A stretch of DNA of 64,000 nucleotides. Origin: Paenibacillus plantiphilus. GTDB taxonomy: Bacteria; Bacillota; Bacilli; Paenibacillales; Paenibacillaceae. Shown piece by piece: positions 28,467-38,447 of the stretch. A program made the translations under genes and the position numbers. Positions within the stretch are counted from its first letter, which is position 1, and every line of letters begins with the position of its first letter. A model generated the notes under the pieces. It was given only the letters and a program-made list of their open reading frames with translations. It did no database searches and had not been told where the DNA came from. The stretch spans positions 37,161 through 101,160 of the forward strand of contig NZ_CAKMMF010000025.1 of assembly GCF_927798095.1 (NCBI RefSeq). The letters run 5' to 3'.

Positions 28467-29081
28467 TTAGAATCCATTGCGCAGGTAGCCGAACGTCGTA
28501 TCCAAGTATTGATCAAATGTCGCGGCATTGGGCATTTCGTCTGCCGGTTCGCCCGGAAGCTGCACGTTTATGCTGCCGTCGACAATCGGCAGAATAGCTC
28601 CATATACGGCTCCCACGACAATATGGCTGTATTCCTCCGGATAACGGTCATGGAAGAAACCGCTCAACGTCTCCTGGGCACGCTTTTGCAATTGATGGAA
28701 TGCGCCGAGAATGTACGGCTCCAGCGTTGGATGGCTTTTGGACAGCGTCACGAGAACGCGCATTTTACAGAGCATATCGGTTGTAAGCTGCAGCCTCATC
28801 CATTGATGCAAGGCATCAAGCGGGGTTGTGCCTTCGGGTAAATCCACTGTGTCAAACTCTGCTTCATCGATGCCTTTGAAAGATACAGCAGCCATTACGA
28901 CAGCTTCTTCTTTGCAGGAGAAATGGTTCGCGAACGTTCTTCTGGAATAACCCGCGCGCTGCACGACATCATCGACGACAAAGCCGTCCAATCCTTTCTC
29001 AAGCGCAAGCTCGAATGCCGCGTCAGCCAGCGCATGGACAGTCGCCTCTTTTTTGAGTTCACGCAAGCTTGGTTTATTCAT
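28467..29081 (-). CDS. TetR-family regulator of the MMPL pump
   Basis: The start is set at the ATG (29081), which has GGAGGTGA at good distance; an in-frame GTG nine bases upstream lies too close to it. A helix-turn-helix in residues about 25-50 (VDDVVQRAGYSRRTFANHFSCKE) is followed by a variable C-terminal ligand domain. It lies 48 bases upstream of the MMPL gene in the same direction. Such pairs usually mean the TetR protein represses the pump until a drug or lipid binds. The upstream AT-rich region contains TTGCAT-like repeats that could be its promoter and operator. Confidence 0.88.
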   Translation of the reverse strand: MNKPSLRELKKEATVHALADAAFELALEKGLDGFVVDDVVQRAGYSRRTFANHFSCKEEAVVMAAVSFKGIDEAEFDTVDLPEGTTPLDALHQWMRLQLTTDMLCKMRVLVTLSKSHPTLEPYILGAFHQLQKRAQETLSGFFHDRYPEEYSHIVVGAVYGAILPIVDGSINVQLPGEPADEMPNAATFDQYLDTTFGYLRNGF

Positions 29082-29220
29082 CGTGTACACTCACCTCCAT
29101 TCTTCAGGGAGACATTGGTTCTGTATGGGTATACGTTAACATATGATTGCCCAATGTGCAATAATGCACTTTAAGAAACAATGCAAGTTATGCAATTATG
29201 CTCGATGGGCATTATCGCCT

Positions 29221-29309
29221 TATACGATGAAAAGGATGCTCCCAGCCCCACTTTTATTGTGGTTTTGGAGGCATCCTTTCACATCATTTGGGATTGACTC
29301 ATTGGATTG
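29221..29309. repeat. Hairpin repeat, copy 1 (related to the 48984 element)
   Basis: GGATGC and GCATCC arms with internal CCAC/GTGG pairing form a strong hairpin. Nearly the same sequence, including CACATCAT and CATTGGAT, occurs at 49040-49127 inside a MITE-like element. No terminal inverted repeats survive here, so this copy is decayed or shares only the core. Confidence 0.6.
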
Positions 29310-29353
29310 TGATACTTTGTTGTATGAGCTGAACAAGTTCCTCAAATTCGTAC

Positions 29354-30457
29354 TTATTCATTAAAAAGCTTCTCAATCAGCTGATGGACCTCGCGTTGTT
29401 CGAACAGATTATAGCCTTCTTCACCATGATTGCTCAAAACAATAACAGTTTGCTGCTTCTCTGTGTCCCTGCTAATGAAGGAATAGAACCCGGGTATGTA
29501 ACCTTGATGAGAGTAAACCCCCGAGTTGGTAATATCGATTCCCCAGCCATAACCATACGCCCCCATAGAAGGATCATGGTCTGCAAATAAGGCATTTCGT
29601 GTTTCCATACTTGCTAGCTGGTTGGAATACAAGGCACGATCCCATAAGTACAGATCTTCTACTGTAGAGCTTATTCCGCCCGGTCCTGGATCTGAACGGA
29701 AGAAATCCACTGGACGACGGAAGCCGAATAAATTGGTTTCGTATCCCTCCGCTTGTTCATCCAGCTCCAAATCTATGTAGGATTCTACGAAGGTATGCTT
29801 CATTTTCAACGGTTCAAAAATATGTTCCTTCATATAATCCTCATATGCTTGTCCCGATACTTTCTCAATGAGATGGCCTAGAATCACGTAACCAACATTA
29901 CTATAAGAGTAAGTCTTGCCGGGTTCTGATTGTAAAGTGAAGTCCGTTTGAAGCTTTTCCTGCAGCCTCTTGGCTGGATCATCCCAAACCTCTTCCTCAA
30001 ATTCTCTCGGCAAACCGGACAAGTGAGCAAGTAATTGATGAATCGTCATTTGATCGCCCGCCTTCATGTCCGGCAAATAACGACTAAGAGGATCCTGTAC
30101 ATGCAGCTTGCCCGCTTCCTGCAACTGCATAATAGCTAAAGCTGTGAATGCTTTAGTAAGAGAGGCAATACGGAAGATCGTTTGGGGATGATTGGGAATG
30201 TTTTCATTCGTACGGGCCATCCCGTAACCCTTGTTTAACAGAATGGTCCCTCGATCAGCGATCAGAATGGTTCCTTGGAATTGATTTTCTTGTAAATAGG
30301 TATCAATGGAAATTGCGGCAGGTGAAACCGTATTTGCTGCAGCGAAGGGTTTGCGAGATGTTGTTTCGCTGTCCCCCTTATTGAAAGAGCTGGATTGAGG
30401 GGCTGTGAGCAGAAGGAGCAAGCAGCAGCATATAAGCAGCAATCGATTAAACATCAT
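29354..30457 (-). CDS. Secreted beta-lactamase-family serine hydrolase
   Basis: A 367-residue protein starting with a signal-peptide-like hydrophobic segment (LLLICCCLLLLLTAP). The serine hydrolase signature S-x-x-K is in FRIASLTKAF, the tyrosine motif is YSYSNVGY, and HQGYIPG lies near the C-terminus, as in class C beta-lactamase-like esterases and D-Ala-D-Ala peptidases. It is more likely a cell-wall or ester hydrolase than an antibiotic-resistance enzyme. It lies downstream of nothing obvious and is transcribed alone on the minus strand. Confidence 0.88.
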   Translation of the reverse strand: MMFNRLLLICCCLLLLLTAPQSSSFNKGDSETTSRKPFAAANTVSPAAISIDTYLQENQFQGTILIADRGTILLNKGYGMARTNENIPNHPQTIFRIASLTKAFTALAIMQLQEAGKLHVQDPLSRYLPDMKAGDQMTIHQLLAHLSGLPREFEEEVWDDPAKRLQEKLQTDFTLQSEPGKTYSYSNVGYVILGHLIEKVSGQAYEDYMKEHIFEPLKMKHTFVESYIDLELDEQAEGYETNLFGFRRPVDFFRSDPGPGGISSTVEDLYLWDRALYSNQLASMETRNALFADHDPSMGAYGYGWGIDITNSGVYSHQGYIPGFYSFISRDTEKQQTVIVLSNHGEEGYNLFEQREVHQLIEKLFNE

Positions 30458-30739
30458 GAACAGGCTCCTCTGATGGAATATTGAACCAACTAATCCTGAA
30501 AATATAATAACATGAGTGAATAATCACTGGACAGGAAATAGTTTTTGTCGAAAATCGTCAAATAGTAAAATGACCCAATCAGGCGAATCAGTGATATCCT
30601 TAAGGTTCTCAGGCCAGAAAAACGGATGTACTTGGGATGAGGACGTGGGAGAGGAAGCAATAAAATCACCCAATCTTCATTTCCAGTAAGAGATCTAGCT
30701 ATTCCGAGAAGCTTAATTTATAGAAAGAGGTGAAGTAAA

Positions 30740-31150
30740 ATGAACAAAACTACATTAATTTTGTTATTTATTATTGTTATTTTATTAGTAGGCAATGTAT
30801 ATCAAGGTGTTACCATAAATGATCATAAGTATATTCAAAAAATAGATAGTCAGTTTATAGCTTCTTTGGCAAGAATGTCAGGAGGTTTTGAGGAGGGTGA
30901 AAAGGTAAGCTTTTTGGCAGTTGAACATGTATTCAAAGCAGTTACACTTTCTCAATTTGCATCGTACAAAAAAACGAATATTTATTTGGATTCATATATA
31001 TCTGTCTTGGCTACAACTATTCGTGAAAAATACTTAAACGAACAAGTGATTATAAATGCTAAAGAAATACAACAACTAATTATGGAACTTTCCGAAGATC
31101 CCACTAATCAAACAACAGCAGATAAACTAACCCTCTTAATAAAAGGATAA
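30740..31150 (+). CDS. Hypothetical membrane-anchored protein (136 aa)
   Basis: ATG 30740 has GAGGTGA upstream. Residues 4-22 form a hydrophobic, non-cleaved-looking N-terminal helix, then a soluble domain with acidic and aromatic residues. I recognise no family. The gene is AT-rich and codon use differs from its neighbours, so it may have been transferred. No partner is obvious: the preceding gene is on the other strand and the next starts 317 bases later. Confidence 0.6.
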   Translation: MNKTTLILLFIIVILLVGNVYQGVTINDHKYIQKIDSQFIASLARMSGGFEEGEKVSFLAVEHVFKAVTLSQFASYKKTNIYLDSYISVLATTIREKYLNEQVIINAKEIQQLIMELSEDPTNQTTADKLTLLIKG

Positions 31151-31467
31151 AACTTTAAGTTTCGTCCATCTTTTTTGGCATGTTCAAACAGATTGGCTGG
31201 GGATACGTCTCGCGCTGGATCGACTATCCATTATGGGATGTATGAAACCTGATATAAATGTTCGCTTTTCCTTCTTGAGAGGTTGGTCCCATACCCTTAT
31301 AATGAATTCGCAACCTAAAAATTCCTCTACCGTATTTAGAATATGATAATGGTTCAGGGCGAGGCTGCTGCGGGAAGCGCTCCAACCTGTTGCAGCGTAT
31401 GGAGAAACCTCATCCTCCCAGTATGCATACTGTAACAACAACAATAGAAGTTGAGGTCATATGCCAT
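31151..31467. other. Intergenic region before the terpenoid synthase gene
   Basis: No gene is convincing. A 21-codon frame from ATG 31180 reads a Trp-rich peptide that may be a gene remnant. The minus-strand frame in this area has no ribosome site. No clear promoter is seen. Confidence 0.4.
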
Positions 31468-33852
31468 ATGAATGAAAAAATAATAGTTCATGCCGATAGC
31501 TGTTATCGGACGGCTGAGCAGAAGGCCGCCAGCTACTTTGCGTCGCTTTATGAGCAGGTCATGGCGAAGACGTACGTGCCTGCCCTGACTGAAGACATCC
31601 GACTATGGAAACGAAGCCATATTCCTCTCCAATCCTGGTTTTCCTTGTTATCGCGAGGAAAGGGGAAATCGGATACTAAAAATTATTATCGACATATCCA
31701 ATGGTTGAAGCATACAGGCAAACTGGATGACTATCTGGATCGAAGCGTCTCCTATATTTACATGAGGGATCTGGGCAAAGTCATGGATTCTCCTGACACA
31801 CAGGCCAGAATCCAGCGTTTAGCCGCCGACATCAAGCATCGCTTGATTCATTCCACCGCAACGAATCGGGGAGAACAGCCAGATTTTATAAGTTTGGCGG
31901 GGCTGTATCGGTGGGCCCAGAAGGAAGGCGTTGAAACGGCCGCGATCTGGGTGATCGAGAAACTGAGGCTTGTATCGACCCATATTCCAGAGGAAATGAA
32001 TGCCGAGCACGCTCAGCGCAAACTGATCAAGATCATTGTCGGCGTAGTTCTGCATGTGATCGAAGAGATGGGTGATGAACGATCGCCTGCGGAACGTGCC
32101 CGGAGACTTGATGAAGCGATCAGACTCGGTTATTCCTATGGTCTGACCTATCCGTTCATCGACGATCTGCTGGATGCGCAGGTTCTGACCGATCAAGAGA
32201 AAGCGCAATATTCCGATGTCATACGGACCGCGCTGCTCACCGGAACGGTGCCGGAACTGGGCGAGTGGAGCGGAACGAGCAAGACGATGGTTCAATTCGT
32301 ACATGCGGAGCTGCGGGAAGCCTTCGAGTATATTAAGCACCAGCAGCAGCCGGAGACGCAGCATCTGTTCTTCGAGCAAACCTATGTGTTCTTTCACTCG
32401 CAGGAATTGGACCGTGCCAAGGAGCTGTCCAATTCTACGTACACCAATGAAGAGCTTTATATACCGATCATTCTGAAGTCTGCTTCTTCCCGCTTGATCG
32501 CCCGCTCCGTTATTCGTGCTCCCGAAGACGAGGGTTTTGAGAATCGGACGTTTTTCTATGGCATCTACAACCAGTTGGCTGACGATTTTGCGGATATGTT
32601 CGACGATCAGAGGGACGGCGCGGTAACTCCCTACACCTATTATTTGACCTACCGCGACCAGCGTCCGGATTTAATTAATCCCTTTGAATTATACTGGACG
32701 GTCATAGTCCATCTCATTCATAACGTGTACCACTCCGATGCCAAGACTCGTGAGATCATACTGGATCGTGCCATCAACGGTCTAAAACGGTGCAAAGCAC
32801 GGCTCGGCGCTGAAAAGTATAACAGCATCATGGAAATATTCGCATGCGGAAATCCGGCGTTCAATCGGCTTGTCCAGCATATGGTTCAAAAAGCGGATGA
32901 TGTGGATTTCCTCGACAAGCTGCTTCGGGACCAGATGGTTGCCATTCTAAGAAACGATCGGAAGGAGAAAGAAGCCTTCTTCGAGACGATTGCAACGGCC
33001 CGCGAACAGATCAACAGCATGCTGCGGCTTGCCAAGCCTGACGGGATTCTGCCGATGAGAGAAACACTCATCGATGCGGCGAATTACAGTCTCGAAGGGG
33101 GCGGCAAACGTCTGCGTCCCATCTTGACCTGGGTCATGGGCGTGCAAGAATATGGACTGCGTGCACAATCCATTGTGCCCTTATTGCGATCATTAGAGTA
33201 TATGCATACAGCATCCCTGATCTTCGATGATTTGCCGTCCCAGGACAACGCGTCTACCCGTAGAGGGCGTCCAACGCTGCATCAGGTGCATAATAGCGCC
33301 ACTGCGGAATTAACCGGTCTGGTACTGATGCAGAAGGCGATTCAGGAACAAGCGTCATTGGAATCGTTCGATGCCAAGAACGTGATTGCCTTGATGCAAT
33401 ATTCGGCCCAAAAGACGGAGGATATGTGCATCGGGCAGGCGATGGATTTGAATTCCAAAGGCAAGGCATTAACGTTGGAGCAATTGAATGAGATCTGCTT
33501 CCACAAAACCGGAATTGCGTTTGAGGCTGCTCTGGTTATGCCCGCCATTCTCGCGCAGGTTAACGAGCAGGAAATCGCAATGTTGAAAACATTCGCCTAT
33601 CATGCGGGCATCGCTTTTCAGATTAAGGATGATTTGCTCGATTTGGAAGGGGATGTGCGGGTGCTCGGGAAACCTGTTGGTCAGGATGCCGAGAACAACA
33701 CCTCGACCTTCGTAACGGTCCTGGGGAAGGAAGGCGCCCAAAAAGCGATGTGGGACCATTACTGTCTAGCCCTGGAAGCGTTGAAAGAGACGCCTCGCCG
33801 TACCGCTTTTTTGAAGCATTTAATGAATTATATCGTTAACCGAGACCGGTAA
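31468..33852 (+). CDS. Bimodular isoprenoid synthase: helical terpene-synthase-like domain fused to a polyprenyl diphosphate synthase
   Basis: The start is set at ATG 31468, with GAGG 11 bases upstream; the frame is open 26 codons further. The last 300 residues are a prenyl diphosphate synthase with GGGKRLRP, an aspartate-rich motif DDLPSQDNASTRRG and a second motif DDLLDLEGD. The first 490 residues are all-helical, with aspartate clusters IDDLLDA and DDFADMFDDQRDG that resemble class I terpene synthase or prenyltransferase metal sites. The domain order, cyclase-like then prenyltransferase, resembles fungal bifunctional terpene synthases. The product could be a di- or sesterterpenoid. Assignment of the N-terminal domain is inference. 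Confidence 0.8.
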   Translation: MNEKIIVHADSCYRTAEQKAASYFASLYEQVMAKTYVPALTEDIRLWKRSHIPLQSWFSLLSRGKGKSDTKNYYRHIQWLKHTGKLDDYLDRSVSYIYMRDLGKVMDSPDTQARIQRLAADIKHRLIHSTATNRGEQPDFISLAGLYRWAQKEGVETAAIWVIEKLRLVSTHIPEEMNAEHAQRKLIKIIVGVVLHVIEEMGDERSPAERARRLDEAIRLGYSYGLTYPFIDDLLDAQVLTDQEKAQYSDVIRTALLTGTVPELGEWSGTSKTMVQFVHAELREAFEYIKHQQQPETQHLFFEQTYVFFHSQELDRAKELSNSTYTNEELYIPIILKSASSRLIARSVIRAPEDEGFENRTFFYGIYNQLADDFADMFDDQRDGAVTPYTYYLTYRDQRPDLINPFELYWTVIVHLIHNVYHSDAKTREIILDRAINGLKRCKARLGAEKYNSIMEIFACGNPAFNRLVQHMVQKADDVDFLDKLLRDQMVAILRNDRKEKEAFFETIATAREQINSMLRLAKPDGILPMRETLIDAANYSLEGGGKRLRPILTWVMGVQEYGLRAQSIVPLLRSLEYMHTASLIFDDLPSQDNASTRRGRPTLHQVHNSATAELTGLVLMQKAIQEQASLESFDAKNVIALMQYSAQKTEDMCIGQAMDLNSKGKALTLEQLNEICFHKTGIAFEAALVMPAILAQVNEQEIAMLKTFAYHAGIAFQIKDDLLDLEGDVRVLGKPVGQDAENNTSTFVTVLGKEGAQKAMWDHYCLALEALKETPRRTAFLKHLMNYIVNRDR

Positions 33853-33888
33853 GCACGCCGATTGTTACGGTTCGCTTAGACCTTATCG

Positions 33889-33919
33889 ATCCACAGCCGT
33901 AAGAGGCTGTGGATTTTTT
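33889..33919 (+). terminator. Terminator of the isoprenoid synthase gene
   Basis: ATCCACAGCC (33889-33898) pairs with GGCTGTGGAT (33905-33914), followed by TTTTT. Confidence 0.85.
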
Positions 33920-34117
33920 GTTGCTCCAGAGCTTCAAAGTAAGTCTACTCCTGCGAATGGCGGTTTTACGTATTAAAGAAGGACTATAGGCCTAAGTAGG
34001 ATTCCGGAAAATATTTTTTAACCATATAAAGGATTTAATCGAAATTTGTAGAAATATTGTTCGAACCAATGTCGAAGAACAGTAGCGAGAGTCCATGATC
34101 AGTAGGGGGAAGCGTTG

Positions 34118-36205
34118 ATGAATGTCTTTTGGTTGTCGGAGCAGTTGATTCGAAGGTTGAGGTATGCTTATAAGTTCATCGTTATCGGCCTATTGATTTT
34201 TATTCCAATGGTAGTGATGTCCTATATGTATCAAGGCCAGTCCAGCGATCTCATTTCGTTTAATACGAAAGAGAGACTAGGCGTAGAATATATAGCTCCT
34301 TTGCAACAATTAATAACGAAAATGCAGCAAAATCGAGGCGTGCATCATCTATATGTAACCAACAAGGCTGCTTCGGTAAAAGAGGGGATCGACAATAGCA
34401 ATTCTGAAATGGAACAAGCGTTTCAACAGGTTTTTGCAGTCGATGACAAGCTGGGAGAAGAATTAAAGGTTGAAGGAACGATACATGAAATCTATGAGGA
34501 TTGGAAAAGTATCGGCATTGCCGATGGCTTGGACAGCCGCACAGGGATCATTGACCGCAGCATCAAACTCATTGCAGCAGTTGGGGATTCATCGAACTTA
34601 ATTCTTGACCCGGATCTGGATAGCTACTATTTGATGGATGGGGTCATCAATAAAGTGCCGTTTGCAACGGAGAAGCTGGCGCAAATTCGTGATATAGGGT
34701 CAGAATACTTAATGGCTAAGTCCATGACCGTGGAACAGAGGGATCATCTGTTGACCTTGATCTCTTTATTGAACTATTCCACGAATGATATTAGCAATGG
34801 AATTAACCTGGTAATGGAACAAAATCCTTCTCTCAGCTCAGAGCTCGAAGCAGCCAGGGGAAAGCTTGAAGAAGAACGAAATAAATTTATCGAGCTAGTT
34901 AACAGGGAACTGCTCCATGCATCCACACTGGGATTTCCGGCCAGTGAATATTATCAAATATCGACAGCGTTCATCGAGAATAATTCGGAGCTGTATCAGT
35001 TGGAGTTAACGTTATTAGATGGGTTAATCAAGAATAGAGTGGATGGCTATGAAGATAAAGCACTGATTTTTAATATCGCAGTTATTATTGGCTTCATCAT
35101 TTTATTATATATTTTCATAGGGTTCTATATCTCGGTCAAGAAGTCGATTGCTTATATTAATACGTCTCTCATTCAGGTCAGTCAGGGAGACTTGACGAAC
35201 AGGCTTGTTCCCTATACGAAGGACGAAGTGGGAGACATTGTCCAGCCGATAAATACAGTGATAAGTGAGTTTAGAAATATGATTAGCGCTAGTAAAGTTA
35301 CGAGCAGCAAAGTTTCTGTATCCTCATCCGCTCTAACAGAGGCGATTACACAATCTGTGGAGGAAATGGATCATATCAATAATGAGATGGTCGAGTTAAG
35401 GAGCGGAACACAAACGCAATACATCAATTCTGAAGAAAGCTCGACAGCTATGAACGAGATCGCCAATCACATACAGCATATAGCGGAGTCCGCTCAAGAC
35501 GTTCTTACGGAATCATCCCATTCCCATCAACAAGCTATTCAAGGCAAATTGGCTATCGATGGTGCTTTTAATCAAATGAATAAAATTAATAGCTCTGTTA
35601 AAAGCTCCAGTGAATTAGTAGAATTCCTGACAAGCCAATCTTTGCAGGTGCAAGATATGGTTGGCGTCATTGCGCATATCTCAGCTCAAACGAATATCCT
35701 TGCGCTGAACGCTTCGATAGAGGCCGCACGGGCAGGCCAGCATGGGAGAGGCTTCGCCGTTGTAGCTGCTGAAATTCAAAAGCTGGCCAGCCAGTCCAAG
35801 AGCTCCACAGATGATATTTCAGCGAAATTAGAAGCGATTACGGAGAAAATCAACAGGTTAGGCGTATCGATGAATAACGAAATCGTAGAGGTCGATAAAG
35901 GAATTGATGCGATCCATAGCGCAAATGACATATTCACTGCAATACTGGAGTCTTCTCAAATACTGGTCAATCGTGTGCAGCAGGTCACGAGCCTGACAGA
36001 GCAGATCTCCGCAAGCTCAGAGGAGGTTACCGCATCCGTCCATGAAGTGTCTGACATTGCCAAGCAATCAGCAGAGAAGACCAAATACGCATCGGAATCG
36101 ATGACCAGCCAGGCAAGGGTAATGAAGACTTTGCTGGAGTCTGCAGATGAATTGCTCCAAATGACGAACCTGTCCAAAGAGCAGCTTAGTCACTTTAGGA
36201 TGTAG
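34118..36205 (+). CDS. Methyl-accepting chemotaxis protein
   Basis: The 695-residue receptor has a first membrane helix near residues 20-40, an extracellular all-helical sensor of about 280 residues, a second membrane helix ([19 protein letters not shown], about 315-335), a HAMP domain, and a long coiled-coil cytoplasmic domain. The signalling tip reads [20 protein letters not shown]. The ligand is unknown. The gene stands alone with a terminator at 36235. ATG 34118 is preferred to the TTG three bases upstream. Confidence 0.92.
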   Translation: MNVFWLSEQLIRRLRYAYKFIVIGLLIFIPMVVMSYMYQGQSSDLISFNTKERLGVEYIAPLQQLITKMQQNRGVHHLYVTNKAASVKEGIDNSNSEMEQAFQQVFAVDDKLGEELKVEGTIHEIYEDWKSIGIADGLDSRTGIIDRSIKLIAAVGDSSNLILDPDLDSYYLMDGVINKVPFATEKLAQIRDIGSEYLMAKSMTVEQRDHLLTLISLLNYSTNDISNGINLVMEQNPSLSSELEAARGKLEEERNKFIELVNRELLHASTLGFPASEYYQISTAFIENNSELYQLELTLLDGLIKNRVDGYEDKALIFNIAVIIGFIILLYIFIGFYISVKKSIAYINTSLIQVSQGDLTNRLVPYTKDEVGDIVQPINTVISEFRNMISASKVTSSKVSVSSSALTEAITQSVEEMDHINNEMVELRSGTQTQYINSEESSTAMNEIANHIQHIAESAQDVLTESSHSHQQAIQGKLAIDGAFNQMNKINSSVKSSSELVEFLTSQSLQVQDMVGVIAHISAQTNILALNASIEAARAGQHGRGFAVVAAEIQKLASQSKSSTDDISAKLEAITEKINRLGVSMNNEIVEVDKGIDAIHSANDIFTAILESSQILVNRVQQVTSLTEQISASSEEVTASVHEVSDIAKQSAEKTKYASESMTSQARVMKTLLESADELLQMTNLSKEQLSHFRM

Positions 36206-36234
36206 GATGAACAAAGTATGGATATAGTTTGGTG

Positions 36235-36278
36235 ATAAGGGCAGCGACCAATATAGGGTTGACTGCTCTTATTGTTTT
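36235..36278 (+). terminator. Terminator after the chemoreceptor gene
   Basis: ATAAGGGCAG (36235-36244) pairs with CTGCTCTTAT (36263-36272), allowing one wobble, followed by TGTTTTG. Confidence 0.6.
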
Positions 36279-36314
36279 GAAAACGTCGAAGCAACGGAAC
36301 ATGAATGATAATTC

Positions 36315-36343
36315 TTGACACTAAAGGGTGTCGGCTTTAACAT
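36315..36343 (+). promoter_or_regulatory. Promoter of the arsR-rhodanese gene
   Basis: TTGACA (36315-36320) and TAACAT (36338-36343) are 17 bases apart. The operator palindrome starts immediately downstream. Confidence 0.6.
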
Positions 36344-36345
36344 AT

Positions 36346-36373
36346 AACTATTCAATAAAACAATTGAATAGTT
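36346..36373 (+). promoter_or_regulatory. ArsR-type operator palindrome
   Basis: AACTATTCAAT and ATTGAATAGTT are perfect 11-bp arms with 6 bases between. Placed between the -10 and the gene start, it fits autorepression by the ArsR domain encoded next. Confidence 0.75.
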
Positions 36374-36387
36374 GAGGTGAGTTTATT

Positions 36388-37059
36388 ATGAAAGCAGAAC
36401 GCGAATGGAAAGATCAACTTTATCAGGAGTTTGCTCGCATTGGTAAGTGCCTGTCTAGTCCGAAACGATTAGAGCTGATCGACTTGCTTGCTCAAGGCCC
36501 CAAAGCTGTAGATCAACTCGCTAAAATAACCGGAATGAGTGTTGCAAATGTGTCGCAGCATTTGCAAACCTTGCATGAATCAAGATTGGTTCGTTCCCAT
36601 AAAAGAGGAAACTTTGTGATTTATGACATTGCCGAGCCGTCTGTCGCTGAATTTATGGTATCCTTGCACCGTCTAAGTGAAAACCAGTTAGTAGAGATTC
36701 AGAAGCTGAAATCTGAAATTTTGCATCATGGCATAAGTATGGAACCAATAGCTATGGAAGAGCTCCTGATGCGAATGGATAGAGGAGAAGTTGTTTTGTT
36801 GGATGTACGACCAGAAGATGAATACGCAATGGGCCATATACCCGGGGCAATCTCGATCCCTATGAAAGAACTAGAGAAACAGCTGTCGTCATTACCCGCG
36901 GATAAGGAAATAGTGGCGTATTGCCGCGGACCCTATTGTCTAATGTCTGCACAAGCGGTTGAAATCTTGAAGAGCAAGGGGATCAAAGCTATTCGCTTAG
37001 AGGAAGGCGTATATGAATGGAAGCGCTATATGGAGGATTCCAAACTATCGTCGATTTGA
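36388..37059 (+). CDS. ArsR-family regulator with C-terminal rhodanese domain
   Basis: The 223-residue protein fuses an ArsR winged helix (about 15-100, with the helix-turn-helix SVANVSQHLQTLHESRLV) to a rhodanese domain (about 125-215). The rhodanese active loop is YCRGPYCLMS, so the catalytic cysteine is present. Such proteins can sense persulfide, arsenite or metal. A palindrome right before the gene suggests autorepression, and it lies 66 bases upstream of an MFS exporter that is probably its target. The signal might be reactive sulfur or an oxyanion; that is inference. Confidence 0.88.
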   Translation: MKAEREWKDQLYQEFARIGKCLSSPKRLELIDLLAQGPKAVDQLAKITGMSVANVSQHLQTLHESRLVRSHKRGNFVIYDIAEPSVAEFMVSLHRLSENQLVEIQKLKSEILHHGISMEPIAMEELLMRMDRGEVVLLDVRPEDEYAMGHIPGAISIPMKELEKQLSSLPADKEIVAYCRGPYCLMSAQAVEILKSKGIKAIRLEEGVYEWKRYMEDSKLSSI

Positions 37060-37125
37060 TGAGGGCGATCTCAACCATAAACGTTTCGTTGACCATATTA
37101 ACAACTAGAAAGGTGGTTCTAAGCG

Positions 37126-38433
37126 ATGACGCATGAACCCCGGCGTACAACAGACAGTAGTAATCGTATTTATGTCGACTCTATAGATATGCAGCGAAAG
37201 CTATATAAAAGATCCTTGCTCATCGTTGTCCTTTCGCAAGTTTTTGGAGGTGCAGGACTTGCTGCCGGGGTTACTGTAGGTGCGCTGCTTGCACAGGATA
37301 TGTTGGGGTCGGAAAGCTATGCAGGCGTTCCCACAGCATTGCTTACGCTGGGCTCAGCTATGGCTTCTTTGCTGGTGGGTCGACTGTCGCAACGGCATGG
37401 GCGCCGGTTGGGGCTTGCCGGAGGATTTATAGCCGGAGGACTTGGAGCGATCGGCGTCATAGCGGCCGCGCAAATGAATAGTGTGGCGCTGTTGTTCGTA
37501 TCGCTGCTTATCTATGGAGCAGGAACGGCAGCGAACTTGCAAGCGCGATATGCAGGAACAGATTTGGCAATGCCGAACGAGCGGGCCAAGGCGATTAGTA
37601 TCGCGATGGTTTCGACTACATTCGGCGCCGTTGCGGGTCCCAATACGGTTGAGCTTACGGGCCGATTTGCCACGGCAATCGGTTTTCCAGCCCTTACGGG
37701 TCCGTTTCTTTTAGCTGCCACGGCCTTTATCGTGGCGGGTTTGGTCTTGCTGATCTTTCTCCGTCCGGATCCATTGCTTGTCGCCAGAGAGCTAGCCAAG
37801 AAAATCGAACAGCATTCACCGGCGGCCGACAATACGGAATCGCGCCTTAATGACAACAGAGGTCTGGTTGTAGGGGCAGCGGTAATGATATTAACGCAGA
37901 TCGTCATGGTCGCGATTATGACAATGACGCCGATACACATGAAGCATCATGGTCATAGCCTGGGAGACGTAGGACTAGTTATAGGCATCCATATAGGTGC
38001 GATGTTTTTGCCCTCGCTTATAACAGGCGTTTTAGTCGATAAGATTGGCCGTAATGCCATGTCAATGGCTTCAGGAGCGGTTCTATTGCTTGCAGGTATT
38101 GTGGCGGCAATAGCTCCTCCAGATTCGATGCTGGTACTCATTATTGCTCTTGCCTTGCTTGGACTCGGCTGGAATATCGGCTTAATCAGCGGTACGGCAA
38201 TCATTGTAGATGCAACTGATCCCACCACCCGCGCAAAAACGCAGGGAACCATTGATGTATTGCTTGCATTAGCTGGAGCCTCGGGTGGAGCACTATCCGG
38301 TATGGTTGTATCACATTCAAGTTATGCAACCCTTTCACTTGCTGGCGGTGGACTTGCACTGCTGCTTATTCCAGTCGTTATATGGTCACGAAGCAAACGT
38401 AATGTAACAGCGGTGAATTCACGGCAACGGTGA
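37126..38433 (+). CDS. MFS transporter
   Basis: A membrane protein of 435 residues with 12 hydrophobic segments and a GRLSQRHGRRLGL loop after helix 2, typical of major facilitator drug exporters. AAAGGTGG precedes ATG 37126. It follows the ArsR-rhodanese gene in the same direction and precedes an AraC/substrate-binding-protein gene by 14 bases, so all three may be one operon. That neighbourhood suggests a role in sulfur/metal stress or siderophore export. Substrate unknown. Confidence 0.88.
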   Translation: MTHEPRRTTDSSNRIYVDSIDMQRKLYKRSLLIVVLSQVFGGAGLAAGVTVGALLAQDMLGSESYAGVPTALLTLGSAMASLLVGRLSQRHGRRLGLAGGFIAGGLGAIGVIAAAQMNSVALLFVSLLIYGAGTAANLQARYAGTDLAMPNERAKAISIAMVSTTFGAVAGPNTVELTGRFATAIGFPALTGPFLLAATAFIVAGLVLLIFLRPDPLLVARELAKKIEQHSPAADNTESRLNDNRGLVVGAAVMILTQIVMVAIMTMTPIHMKHHGHSLGDVGLVIGIHIGAMFLPSLITGVLVDKIGRNAMSMASGAVLLLAGIVAAIAPPDSMLVLIIALALLGLGWNIGLISGTAIIVDATDPTTRAKTQGTIDVLLALAGASGGALSGMVVSHSSYATLSLAGGGLALLLIPVVIWSRSKRNVTAVNSRQR

Positions 38434-38447
38434 GAGGGGGAGAACGT

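Noticed and set aside
31184..31444. 86-residue minus-strand frame before the isoprenoid synthase gene
   Set aside because: It has no ribosome site or similarity to known families.
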